64,000 nucleotides of DNA. Source: Methanosarcina acetivorans C2A (GTDB lineage Archaea; Halobacteriota; Methanosarcinia; Methanosarcinales; Methanosarcinaceae). Location: contig NC_003552.1 of assembly GCF_000007345.1 (NCBI RefSeq), forward strand, positions 434,001 to 498,000. Direction: 5' to 3'. How positions within the stretch are numbered: position 1 is the stretch's first letter; every line of letters starts with the position of its first letter. Below are positions 27,701-36,590 of this stretch, piece after piece. Under the pieces are notes generated by a model. The model did not search any database. It was given only the letters and a program-made list of their open reading frames with translations, and was not told the origin of the DNA. Made by a program: the position numbers and the translations under genes.

Positions 27701-30494
27701 TTTCATTCGGAATAGAGTCCTTATCAATATCATAGCCCTCATCGGCCATTCCTTCAAGGAGATTGTTAATACTCGGGATAACCTCAAGATAAGAAGCTCC
27801 TATGCTGTCATTTCCGCAGCCGTGGCTGTAATAGAGGATTGCAACTTTTTTCTCGGATTCGCTCTTTCCTGAAAGGTCGGTCTGGGAAACTGCCCTGTCA
27901 ACAAGCCATTCCACCTGGGCCTCAACAGGGACATACACTTCGGTATTTGTTTCGTTATCCAGCTCATTGGAAGCGATCATTATCGGGTCGATCCAACCCC
28001 AGGTCTCGGGCCTGTACAGCCTGATCATATAGGTATTTGTCAGAGGATCGCTAACATTCTGCCATTCGCTGAGGTTCATGTAACCGTTGAGGACGCAGTT
28101 GATAACCGGAACTCCCAGTTCTTCAACATCAAAATACTGACTGCGATAGGTGGTCGAGACTATCAGGTCGGCTTTTGTAGAGCTGTTATAATTGAGGAAT
28201 TTGTCAACATATTCCTTGCTGGACCCGTAGCATGCTATGACATTCACACCCCGGGACTCAAACTCCTCTATGAGCGCATCGATAGGCTGCATGTCCGCAG
28301 GATAATAAGAGAGGTAGAACAGTATCCCTACCGTGGGAGCGTTTTCATCAAAAGAATGTTCGCTTTCATTCCTGCTTCCATACCATTCAAAGTATTCACT
28401 CGCATTGGCAGTAAAGTAAGAACTGTTAACCATACCCGGGTGATAAATGGCGCTGGCGGCTCCTTCCGGGGCTGAGACCTGAAGGTCGTCCCGGGCATAG
28501 AACACCTGAGCCAGATAGAAGATCAGGTTATCAAAGTTTGCGTCATTCGTAGCCCCGTACACCCAGTAGTCCTGAAGATAGGCCTTAAGTTCCCCCTCAT
28601 CCGAAAACGAAGAAGGAAGGGAAGAGTTGTCTATGCTTTCCGGCAGATAAGTGTTATAGCCTATGACAACGGCTCCGTTTGCGATCGCTTCATTGACAGT
28701 ATTTTCAAGTTTACTGGCACTGTCGGTAAACATATTGATATAAATTATATCCATATCACTGAGATCAACATCCTCTCCACTGGTGGCAGGCAGGTAATAG
28801 GAAACACTCATATTAAGGGAAGAGTTGCCGTTAATCCTCTCTGCGAGGGCATTCAATTTAAGGTCATAATTTGAGTACCCCGTGATTATAGCTACATTGA
28901 GGTGGGAAGTGCTACCTGAATTTGAAGAATCCGAATCCTGATTCGAAGAGCCGGATGTTTTTTTCAGGAGTACCAGGTCCGTTCCGGCCTTGATATCCCC
29001 GGACTTGCTGAGAGTCAGGCCGGAAATGGTAGTTCTGTCAAGATAACCGAGGATCTCTTCATGGTCGATATTCTCATTACTTCTCATGGCAAAAGTGAGA
29101 TTTACAGGCTGACCGTCCTCAATGCTGAATTCGCTTTCATTGGTAAGCCACATCCCTCCCATGGAAGAACTGTAGATTACAGCAGAAAGCCGGTAGGCTC
29201 CATTAGGAACATCTGAAAAGACATATTCTCCATTTGCATCGCTTGTAGTGTTGGCAACGAATTCTTCATCCTGAGTGGTAAGGACAAGATCGGTTCCGGC
29301 CTTGATATCTCCGGTCTTGCTGAGAGTCTGGCCGGAAATGGTAGTTCTGTCAAGATATCCGAGGATCTCTTCATGGTCGATACTCTCATTACTTCTCATG
29401 GCAAAGGTGAAATTTACAGGCTGACCGTCCTCAATGCTGAATTCGCTTTCATTGGTAAGCCACATCCCTCCCATGGAAGAACTGTAGATTACAGCAGAAA
29501 GCCGGTAGGCTCCATCAGGGATATCTGAGAAAAGGAATTCTCCGTTCTCATCGCTTGTAGTGTTGGCAACGAATTCTTCATCCTGAGTGGTAAGGACAAG
29601 ATCGGTTCCGGCCTTGATATCTCCGGTCTTGCTGAGAGTCAGGCCAGAAACGGTAGTTCTGTCAAGATATCCGAGGATCTCTTCATGGTCGATGTCCTCA
29701 TTACTTCTCATGGCAAAAGTGAGATTTACAGGCTGACCGTCTTCAATGCTGAATTCGCTTTCATTGGTAAGCCACATTCCCCCCATGGAGGAACTGTAGA
29801 TTATAGCAGAAAGCCGGTAGTCTCCATTCGGGATATCTGAGAAAAAGAATTCTCCGTTCTCATCACTTGTAGTATTGCCAAAGAATTTGAAAAAAGATCC
29901 GGATGTAGAGTCCTGATTTTCTTCTGAGTCCTGAGATTCCGTCTCATTTTGATCAGGTTCGTCAGAGGCGGAAGAGTCAGATTCGGAAGAATCAGAGATG
30001 TACGTAAGATTTACAAATCCATCGTCGGATGTACTATTTAGCAAAATAACAGTACTCATTCTTGGGTAATCAAGACTCCTAACATAAGAAATTCCGGAAA
30101 CAGAAAAACCCGAAACAGAAGAATCCGTAGCAGAAGAATTATTCAGTAAATCCTGCACCCAATAAGGATCAATGTAATTGCTGCTGTTTATCCGAAGATT
30201 CCGGTCAACCAGGTCCGTACCGTGCACCGTAATATTCAATGAAGCTGTATACCATATATTTTTATCATCAGAATAATTCGTTGCAACGAGAGTATAGTTA
30301 CCATCAGGGATATTATTAAAAATATAATATCCATTTTCATCACAGGTCGTATTTGCAACCAGCTCATACTGCACATCATCACTTTCAGATGCCTGAGCAG
30401 TTGAAACCAGTAAAAAAAGCATCAAGAAAACTAATCCGTAAATTTTAATTTTTTTATTCAAAGGGGTTGTTCCTTCTTTCAAATTTTTAATCAT
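24726..30494 (-). CDS. Secreted CobN-like protein 3 with three internal repeats
   Basis: 1922 residues, the largest of the four. Order: signal peptide (about 14-36), one carboxypeptidase-regulatory-like beta-sandwich (about 40-105), an acidic Ser-rich linker, three nearly identical 104-residue beta-sandwich repeats (about 201-511; typical element SDENGEFLFSDIPDGAYRLS), the CobN-like core with VNMGRHGTVEWLPGKEF near 1070, CCHHTCGNP near 1768, a Ser/Asn/Gly-rich stalk, a membrane helix near 1900 and RKKKM. The repeats should extend the core away from the membrane or bind surface glycans; I infer this from comparable surface proteins. Two operator-like boxes lie upstream, and a stop-codon repeat lies at the 3' end. 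Confidence 0.9.
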   Translation of the reverse strand: MIKNLKEGTTPLNKKIKIYGLVFLMLFLLVSTAQASESDDVQYELVANTTCDENGYYIFNNIPDGNYTLVATNYSDDKNIWYTASLNITVHGTDLVDRNLRINSSNYIDPYWVQDLLNNSSATDSSVSGFSVSGISYVRSLDYPRMSTVILLNSTSDDGFVNLTYISDSSESDSSASDEPDQNETESQDSEENQDSTSGSFFKFFGNTTSDENGEFFFSDIPNGDYRLSAIIYSSSMGGMWLTNESEFSIEDGQPVNLTFAMRSNEDIDHEEILGYLDRTTVSGLTLSKTGDIKAGTDLVLTTQDEEFVANTTSDENGEFLFSDIPDGAYRLSAVIYSSSMGGMWLTNESEFSIEDGQPVNFTFAMRSNESIDHEEILGYLDRTTISGQTLSKTGDIKAGTDLVLTTQDEEFVANTTSDANGEYVFSDVPNGAYRLSAVIYSSSMGGMWLTNESEFSIEDGQPVNLTFAMRSNENIDHEEILGYLDRTTISGLTLSKSGDIKAGTDLVLLKKTSGSSNQDSDSSNSGSTSHLNVAIITGYSNYDLKLNALAERINGNSSLNMSVSYYLPATSGEDVDLSDMDIIYINMFTDSASKLENTVNEAIANGAVVIGYNTYLPESIDNSSLPSSFSDEGELKAYLQDYWVYGATNDANFDNLIFYLAQVFYARDDLQVSAPEGAASAIYHPGMVNSSYFTANASEYFEWYGSRNESEHSFDENAPTVGILFYLSYYPADMQPIDALIEEFESRGVNVIACYGSSKEYVDKFLNYNSSTKADLIVSTTYRSQYFDVEELGVPVINCVLNGYMNLSEWQNVSDPLTNTYMIRLYRPETWGWIDPIMIASNELDNETNTEVYVPVEAQVEWLVDRAVSQTDLSGKSESEKKVAILYYSHGCGNDSIGASYLEVIPSINNLLEGMADEGYDIDKDSIPNESELTNLMLKQGTNIGTWAPGELERLVESGEVELIPESTYLEWFSALPEERQQEVLETWGPAPGEIMVYEDDSGDKFLVIPKVEVSDNVILAPQPTRGWLSDNELLYHDGDLPPHHQYLAFYLWLQNEYGADAIVNMGRHGTVEWLPGKEFCLFSDEWPAIISGDIPVIYPYIMDGMGEGMQAKRRGNAVIIDHLVPPVVLSESYGNYTELSSKISQYQTLPSESELKELRMQEIVNLTMELSLDEFVNVSLSESEDTEEEFLDELDDILEELKTTSMPYGLHILGTSPEGENLTQMVYSMLGDDFSEEVAEYNSSENASLDLLDLVLLQNVSIEDAQIQVLGSSSEEVTGYLTTAQEYAEKLGESKNEIQQVLKALDGEYIEPNIGGDPILRPDALPSGRNFYAFDEQLSPTKQAWELGKEMANQTIETYQANHEGQYPKKIGLILWAGESTRNEGVTEAEIFYLLGVKPVWDDDGDEVIDVELINSSELGRPRIDVLVQISGLYRDTFPHKVELIDKAVYLAYNDPDNQYGKDEERPTPEYISYDPEENTNYVRENTNDLFLVLNESLQNETASMTVALLRVFGPEDGTYGTGLSNVVSASNSSTSEIAELYIDRMSYVYGEDVWGESIADIVSQFQVDGSSLENTDIFKDNLGDVEATVFSRSSSTYGILDNSDAFEYLGGLNLAVSSVSGEYPDSYIMNLQNSGDEEIETLNEYLTREIITRVLNPKSIEGMLGSGFEGVSQLADYVENLWGWEKTNPDLVSDDIWNKVYETYVADSELNAELKATNAYAYQSITARMLETALEGNWDASDEALKNLATEYAESVVENGVACCHHTCGNPTLNSYVAGLVSVPGFTEAIEQATSSETSQEPSESSSSSSGGSGTGEATVVSKESMSSNQTAETNSGESASNQTSQTSDAGYGVDSPEIAPDVRQAADSNYVEGYEMQKESVENAENGDFSFSGADIVGILFVVVAMGGIYLGMRKKKM
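28960..29890 (-). repeat. Three tandem 312-bp coding repeats
   Basis: The period is exactly 312 bp (104 codons): the marker CGGTTCCGGCC recurs at 29291 and 29603, with its counterpart at 28979. The copies are almost identical in DNA, so the expansion is recent or kept uniform by recombination. Each unit encodes one beta-sandwich domain of CobN-like protein 3. Confidence 0.9.
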
Positions 30495-30659
30495 AACCTT
30501 CTCTCCAGTTAATTGTTCGGTTCTGCCAGAATACCGGAGTACAATCTCGAAACTGCATGCTGCTTGGGGAGTACTCTTAAAATTTCAGTTAAACTCATTT
30601 CACCAGCAAACCTGATAGACCAGATTTGAAGGAAAAAAATCTCATATTATACAAATAAA

Positions 30660-30676
30660 TAAAGTAAACTTTACTT
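30660..30676 (-). promoter_or_regulatory. Box II operator-like site upstream of CobN-like 3
   Basis: Gene-strand AAGTAAAGTTTACTTTA has 7-bp perfect arms (AAGTAAA and TTTACTT) around a central G. This is the most symmetric of the three copies of this box in the window. Confidence 0.6.
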
Positions 30677-30833
30677 CGTAATACAGCAAGAAAATATCAT
30701 CCAAAGGAGGAAATTGGAAGACATTTTAAAGAACTGTAGCCTCGAAACGCATCAACATTTCCCCTTTAATAAGGAGGTATATTTGACAATTTTAGCTCAA
30801 GTTTACTTTACTTGTATAAAAACCTGTGATTTC

Positions 30834-30852
30834 AGATAAGAATTATTAGCTA
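30834..30852 (-). promoter_or_regulatory. Box I palindrome and TATA of CobN-like 3
   Basis: Gene-strand TAGCTAATAATTCTTATCT, then about 11 bp to the TATA-like GTTTTTATACAAG, which runs into the half-site AAGTAAAGTAAAC at about 30800-30813. The order and spacing match those before CobN-like 2. Confidence 0.55.
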
Positions 30853-31001
30853 AATAGATAACAAAAAAATATTGGAATGTTTGCGTGAGAAAAAGAATTG
30901 CAAAAGAACGAAAAGATAAAAAGGAAAAGTGAAAAGAAAGGTAAAAAGGAAAAATGAAAAGAAAAGAACACAAAATAAAAGTTCTTTTCTTCCGTACGAA
31001 T

Positions 31002-34000
31002 TTACATCTTCTTTTTCCGCATTCCCAGGTAAATTCCACCCACTGCCACAATCACGAAGAGTACTCCGACGACATCGGAACCCGAGAAGGACATGCCTCC
31101 ACTTTCTTCTTCAACCGGATCCCTCTGCATCTCGTAGCCTTCCACATAATCGGAATCTGCAGATTTCTCAGGAGAGGAGGAAGAAGATTCCGGGGAATCC
31201 ATACCATACCCGACTTCAGAATCCTGAGTAGTCTGGTTGCTGGATGTACTTTCTTTTGAGACTACGGTAGCATTTCCGGTACTGTGACTGCTGCTACTTC
31301 TGCTGCTCTGCGTCTCTTCCGTGGTTTCCGGAGTTTTGGCCTGGGTTGCTGCATCGAGTTGTTCGGAGTAGCCTGGAACAGAGGCAATCCCGCTGACGAA
31401 TTCGTCAAGCAGGGGGTTTCCGCAGGTATGGTGGCAGCATGTAGCTCCGTTTTCAGCCACGGATTCTTCATATGCTGTTGCAAGGCTCTCAATAATCTCA
31501 TCCGACGGTTCCCAGTAACCGTGCCTGACAGCTTCGAGCATCCTGGCAGTTATGGACTGGTAAGCATCAGGGTTATTCTGTTTGAACCACTCTTTCATGG
31601 AGGGGTCATTGACGTAAGTCTCGTATACCTGCTCCCAGACCGTATCGTCCACAAGGTCAGGGTCGCTGACTTCCCATCCGAAGAGGTTGTTCACGAACTC
31701 GGACATCAGCCTGCCGCCCGAATATCCGGCGCCCTGCATCCCTTCAATCCATTTATCATTGAAATACCTGGACCTCAGGTTCTTGCTCAGGTATTCCTCC
31801 ATTCCAACCATCTGAGCATTATCAGGGTCTCTGGTATCCGAAACGTACATTTCCGGAGTTTTACCGTCTCCTCTTACGTACCTCGTTGCCAGGTTAAGAC
31901 CTCCGAAATACTGGAAAAAGTCATCGTTGTCAAGAGTGTCGTAAAGGTTTGAAGAGTCAGAATGTACGGAGGCTTCTACGTTTTTAAGGTTCCCTTCAAG
32001 GAGTTCTCTGCATTTTATGCCCCAGAAATCTTCTCCGTAAGCATATCCCATTTTATCCAGGTATACGTTTGCAATCGTCTCTTCATTATCCCAGCTGCCA
32101 CTCGCACCGATAGCGTTTGAGACCCCTATTTCATAGGTCCCATCCATTACCGCAAAGCAGCGCATTGTGGAGAGCTTTGTTGCAGTCTCACTGTCGTATC
32201 CTGCCTCAAGCAGGGCATCGTAGATAGCAAGCGAACTCTGGTTCACGTAGTTGGGATAGTTTCCCGAAGGAAGCGAGCTTGCAAGTTTTACGGCCTGGTC
32301 TACCATTTTGATCTTATCCGGGAAAGCATCCCTCATGCCTGCGGTAGTATATACGATATCGATACGCGGCCTCCCGGGCTTTGAAGTATCATAGTTCGGC
32401 AGCAGTTCTTCTTCAGGGATAGCCTCAACCCCGGTTACGTAACCGTACTCGTCCCAGACAGGCTGCACCCCGAGCATGTAGAGCACTTCGGCTTCCAGGG
32501 TCCCGTGGTCGCGGATAAATTCTACTCCGAACCTTGAGAACGAAACCTTTTCCGGATATTCCCCATACTTATCGTGGTAGTCCTCAAGCAGCTGGATTGC
32601 AAGGGATTTCCCGAGCTCCCAGGTTGCCTTTGAAGGGTAGAGCTTTGAGTTGATGCCGTAGAAGTTCCGTCCAGTCGGTACCGCATCAGGGTTCATAACA
32701 GGGTCCGTACCCGGGCCTGGAGGGATAAAGCCTCCGTTTAAGGCTGAAAGGACTCTGTCAATCTCCACATCGCAGTCGAGAAGCCTGCTCCTGTACTCAA
32801 GCCCGCGTTCAAGGTCAAGGGTAACCGAACTGTTGCTTGTCCCGTAAACCTCAAGCTGCGCCTCGGAAACCCCGGTATTATTGGTCATTATCTCCCAGAC
32901 AAGCCTGTTAACTTTCGTATCATTCAATGGAATCCCGAGGGGGTAAACCGACTCCGGGTAGAAGGCTGCTGTAACATTGTCCTCGAAATTTCCTCCGAGC
33001 ATGGACCTTACCATTGCAGAGAGCTCGTCTTTCTCAGGATCTGTCAGGTTAGTTGAAGGCACCTTGCCAAGGACATGCACCCCGTAAGGAATGTTTTCTC
33101 CCTCCACATCTTCCAGATACTCATGAAGGACGTTCTTTACGAAAGCCGTAAACTCCTCTTCACTGTAATCCCTGAGAGCTGTTGCGTTATCGATTCCCAG
33201 GTCAACATCCAGGTTAAGTTCAATTATCTGGTCAACTATGACTTTCTGGTAGCCTGCCTTTGTCTGTGTGGAAATGGCAGGATCATAATATTGCTCCACA
33301 CTGATTGAAAGGTTGAGCAGGTCTCCGTAAAGCCCGCTGCGCTCAAGGGTAGGAGTGAGGTGGTCGATAATAAGAGCATTACCTCTGTACTCGGCAGTCA
33401 GCCCTTCTCCTACGTTGGCAACTATGTAAGGATAGATGTTAGGAATATCCTGAAGCAGCAAAGGCGCCCAGTCAGAAGTCCGGTTCATGCCGTAGGTAGA
33501 GCCCGGAAGCCACTCGTGCGTACCGTGGGTACCCATGTGGATAACTGCATCGGGTTGCCACTCATGGTTCAGCCAGAGGTAGAAAGCTATGTACTGGTGA
33601 GGGGGAGGCACGAGGCTACTGTGGTAAAGGGTATCGTCATTTTGCAGGAAGCCCCTGGCAGGCTGAGGCATAAGCCAGACGTTTCCGAAACGCACCGCAG
33701 GAATTACAATATACTGTCCTGTCTCGTTTTCATAGATCATGAGACTCTTATTCTGGGGCAGGTCTTCAGCCCAGGGTTCACCCCATTCCTCTATTACATC
33801 GGATCTCAGGTCTTCCGGAATTTCCGACTCAAACCATTCCCTGTAGGTTTCCATGGGTATGAGGTACAGGCCCCATTCTGTCCTGTTTTCTACCATTTCG
33901 TTCATGACACCCGGAGCCCAGGACCCGGCATTGATTCCCTGTGCCTGCATCATTTCCAGAAGCTCGCTGCTGTTATCCGGAATTCCTGAAACTTCATACC

Positions 34001-35360
34001 CGCTTTCATTCATCGCATCGATAAGGTCCAGCATGCTCTTGGTGCTATTAAGGTAGCTTGCCCCGATGTTGTCTTTTCCGGAGGGGTAGTTGTAATAGAT
34101 AACAGCGACTTTCTTGTCCTCGTTATCCTTTAACTTCAGGTCCGCCCAGTTTATCGCCCTATTTGCGATCCAGTCAACCTGATCGGGGAGGGGTTCGTAT
34201 TTGCTTTCCCCGGTTTCGGAATCATAATTATCAAGCCCTATCACGATGTACTCAAAAATTCCGTCAATGCTCGGAAGCAGGGTCTTGTACACAACCTCAC
34301 TGTTGGGAATACCCCTGTTACTGTCAGCCGTATCGGAAGAGTCGGCAGGATTTGAAACTACCATACCTCTTAAAACCGGGACATCAAGGGCTTCAAGTTC
34401 CTCTATCCCTTTATCAGGGTCCTCGTAATTCAACCGGAAACTCTTGAGAGAAATTACGCACTGAACAAGAGGATCTCCATTTTCATCAAAGTAAAAATTA
34501 TGAATATCATTAAAAGTTTCAAAACCTGCAATTACGTTGCAGCCCTTTCCTTCAAGATCCCGGATAAGGTAGTCTATGACTTCAAGGTTGCCAGCCGTAT
34601 AATCGGATGCATGGAACCAGATCCCTATGGTGGGTTTGTTCTTATCGTAAACGTGGTGAGACTCGTTCACAGTTGAATTGGAATACCAGTCAAGGTAATC
34701 CGTGGTATTTTCAAACCAGTCAGGTTCCGTCTCATTCAAAGAGGAACGAGCGTCCGGATGATAGAGGGCAGCGTCAGGGAATTCTATGGGATCATTATAA
34801 ACCCAGCGGTCCGTAAGCTCGGGTTTATCCCCGTAAGTTTTTGCCAGATATATAAGGAAATTTTCAGTGTTTTTCAGCAAAATTCCCGTCGGACCCATAC
34901 TGTAGAAGTATTTCTCTTCAGTAGAATTATAAGGCTTGGTCCCCGGCAGTATCAAGTCGTAACTTGAGGTATTGATGTATGTCGGGTCCATCACAGAGGT
35001 GATATCTATGAGAGCGGTTCCGTTTTCATGAGCCCTTTCAAGATCGGCCCCGATATACTGGTACTGAGACCATAACATATAGGTAAATATTACATCCTGG
35101 TTTTCAATAGTGACATTGGAAAAGTCCGAATAACCCGAAATATAAGTTACATTTATACTTGCATTATACGGATTGGATTGCTCTGCTGCATTCAAAGCGT
35201 TTCCGTCATAACAGATAAAAGTGATATTTACCTGATTTTCATCAGCCGATACATTCTGTGCAAACAGTAAAAAGAAAACTGCACATAAAACAAGTAACCT
35301 ACTTCGTGCCGTATGCATCTTATCCCCAGTCAAATTATCATGAACCCTGCGGCACCCCAA
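31002..35360 (-). CDS. Secreted CobN-like protein 4
   Basis: 1452 residues, the shortest and most divergent sister. The signal peptide (about 16-40, ending NVSADEN) leads straight into the CobN-like region without a beta-sandwich domain. The chelatase signature is intact (HMGTHGTHEWLPGS near residue 613), and CCHHTCGNP lies near 1309. A Ser-rich stalk, a membrane helix and RKKKM finish the protein. A gene for a ZIP metal transporter lies 375 bp upstream in the same direction. The promoter carries the cleanest copy of the Box I palindrome but no Box II. An intact His in the signature suggests it still binds a metal or macrocycle; this is inference from the chelatase family. Confidence 0.9.
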   Translation of the reverse strand: MGCRRVHDNLTGDKMHTARSRLLVLCAVFFLLFAQNVSADENQVNITFICYDGNALNAAEQSNPYNASINVTYISGYSDFSNVTIENQDVIFTYMLWSQYQYIGADLERAHENGTALIDITSVMDPTYINTSSYDLILPGTKPYNSTEEKYFYSMGPTGILLKNTENFLIYLAKTYGDKPELTDRWVYNDPIEFPDAALYHPDARSSLNETEPDWFENTTDYLDWYSNSTVNESHHVYDKNKPTIGIWFHASDYTAGNLEVIDYLIRDLEGKGCNVIAGFETFNDIHNFYFDENGDPLVQCVISLKSFRLNYEDPDKGIEELEALDVPVLRGMVVSNPADSSDTADSNRGIPNSEVVYKTLLPSIDGIFEYIVIGLDNYDSETGESKYEPLPDQVDWIANRAINWADLKLKDNEDKKVAVIYYNYPSGKDNIGASYLNSTKSMLDLIDAMNESGYEVSGIPDNSSELLEMMQAQGINAGSWAPGVMNEMVENRTEWGLYLIPMETYREWFESEIPEDLRSDVIEEWGEPWAEDLPQNKSLMIYENETGQYIVIPAVRFGNVWLMPQPARGFLQNDDTLYHSSLVPPPHQYIAFYLWLNHEWQPDAVIHMGTHGTHEWLPGSTYGMNRTSDWAPLLLQDIPNIYPYIVANVGEGLTAEYRGNALIIDHLTPTLERSGLYGDLLNLSISVEQYYDPAISTQTKAGYQKVIVDQIIELNLDVDLGIDNATALRDYSEEEFTAFVKNVLHEYLEDVEGENIPYGVHVLGKVPSTNLTDPEKDELSAMVRSMLGGNFEDNVTAAFYPESVYPLGIPLNDTKVNRLVWEIMTNNTGVSEAQLEVYGTSNSSVTLDLERGLEYRSRLLDCDVEIDRVLSALNGGFIPPGPGTDPVMNPDAVPTGRNFYGINSKLYPSKATWELGKSLAIQLLEDYHDKYGEYPEKVSFSRFGVEFIRDHGTLEAEVLYMLGVQPVWDEYGYVTGVEAIPEEELLPNYDTSKPGRPRIDIVYTTAGMRDAFPDKIKMVDQAVKLASSLPSGNYPNYVNQSSLAIYDALLEAGYDSETATKLSTMRCFAVMDGTYEIGVSNAIGASGSWDNEETIANVYLDKMGYAYGEDFWGIKCRELLEGNLKNVEASVHSDSSNLYDTLDNDDFFQYFGGLNLATRYVRGDGKTPEMYVSDTRDPDNAQMVGMEEYLSKNLRSRYFNDKWIEGMQGAGYSGGRLMSEFVNNLFGWEVSDPDLVDDTVWEQVYETYVNDPSMKEWFKQNNPDAYQSITARMLEAVRHGYWEPSDEIIESLATAYEESVAENGATCCHHTCGNPLLDEFVSGIASVPGYSEQLDAATQAKTPETTEETQSSRSSSSHSTGNATVVSKESTSSNQTTQDSEVGYGMDSPESSSSSPEKSADSDYVEGYEMQRDPVEEESGGMSFSGSDVVGVLFVIVAVGGIYLGMRKKKM

Positions 35361-35589
35361 TAGAAAAATAACCAGGATGCCTGGTCCACCGGTTTATTTT
35401 TGAGTGAAAGTTTGCTAATTCTTGGAATCTACAGGAAAACAGCCGTCAAGTTTTTAAAATGAAAGTGGAAGCTCTCGATTCAAACAGAAAAATCAACCCA
35501 GGAACCTCCAAAAACGAATGAGCAGCCGATTCTGATTATATCTTCAACATTCGGAGCATTAGGGAATAAAATACATAAAACGCAGTTTT

Positions 35590-35609
35590 TAGCTAACAAT
35601 TATTAGCTA
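35590..35609 (-). promoter_or_regulatory. Box I palindrome and TATA of CobN-like 4
   Basis: Gene-strand TAGCTAATAATTGTTAGCTA has perfect 7-bp arms (TAGCTAA and TTAGCTA) with a 6-bp spacer. Ten bases later comes the TATA-like TTTTATGTATT. This is the best copy of the box and probably closest to the consensus. Confidence 0.6.
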
Positions 35610-35735
35610 TTAAGGTAAGATGGCCGAAAGAAACGTAGTTAAATCAAATTAAGAGATCAGAATCAATTCTTTAGCAACCACTTTTCTGTCGAGGGTATGC
35701 TTATCCTTACATTCAAGCCGGAAATCAAAAAAGTC

Positions 35736-36503
35736 TCAATGAATAAGATAGAGGCTCAGGGAAACCACAAGCATCCCCGAAAACACGCCCAGGAAAGTCA
35801 GATGCTCATCTCCATACTTTATGGCTATCGGCAGCAATTCATCAAAACAAATAAAGACCATGACTCCGCCGACTGCAGCGAGCATGAAGAAGAGAATTTC
35901 CGGGGTCAAGAAGCGGAAAAGAAGAAAATACCCGATCCCCGCTCCCAGGGGTTCGGTGAGCCCTGAAAAGAAAGAATAAGCAAAGGCTTTTTTCCGGCTG
36001 CCACTGGCATAGTAGATAGGAATCGAAACCGCAACCCCTTCAGGAATGTTATGGATTGCTATGGCTATTGCAACCGAAAACCCCAGATAAGTAGAACTGA
36101 GGGATGAAAACAGAACGGCCATGCCTTCGGGAAAGTTGTGCATGGCAATCCCAAATGCCGTTAACAAGCCTGTTTTCCGAAGATTGTGGTTTTCACTTAC
36201 GGAAAAAGGGTTCCCGTCATGAAGAGTATCCATGTGGATGTGCTCGACCATGCGGTCCAGAAGACACATCCCGAAAATTCCCAGGAAAAAAGCAGCATTT
36301 GCCTGGAAAAAACCCACAGCTCCAACAGACTCAGTAAGTAGTTCCACGAAAGAGATATAGATCATAGCCCCTGCCGCAAAACCGAGTAGTGCAGACAGCC
36401 AGGAAAACTTCAGATTGGGCACTAAAAAGGCTATAAGACTGCCAAGGCCAGTTGAAATTCCTGCAAATGTTGTAAGAAAAAAAGCAGTTGTTACATCTCC
36501 CAT
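35736..36503 (-). CDS. ZIP-family metal transporter (ZupT-like)
   Basis: 255 residues, about eight membrane helices, the usual size for prokaryotic ZIP proteins, which import Zn2+, Fe2+ or other divalent cations. The two hallmark metal-binding helices are clear: AMHNFPEGMAV near residue 120 and AIHNIPEGVAVS near residue 150. A His-containing loop (EHIHMDTLHDGN) precedes helix 4. A TATA-like TTTAAAATA lies about 35 bp upstream. Its position just before the CobN-like genes in the same direction suggests a shared role in metal supply, though it lacks the shared Box I. Confidence 0.9.
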   Translation of the reverse strand: MGDVTTAFFLTTFAGISTGLGSLIAFLVPNLKFSWLSALLGFAAGAMIYISFVELLTESVGAVGFFQANAAFFLGIFGMCLLDRMVEHIHMDTLHDGNPFSVSENHNLRKTGLLTAFGIAMHNFPEGMAVLFSSLSSTYLGFSVAIAIAIHNIPEGVAVSIPIYYASGSRKKAFAYSFFSGLTEPLGAGIGYFLLFRFLTPEILFFMLAAVGGVMVFICFDELLPIAIKYGDEHLTFLGVFSGMLVVSLSLYLIH

Positions 36504-36590
36504 GCATCTCCCAAGAAAGAAAATATGCGGGATAAGGTTTAAAATATGTAGAAAAAAAGATCAAGGAATTAATATTCTGCAGATATACAT

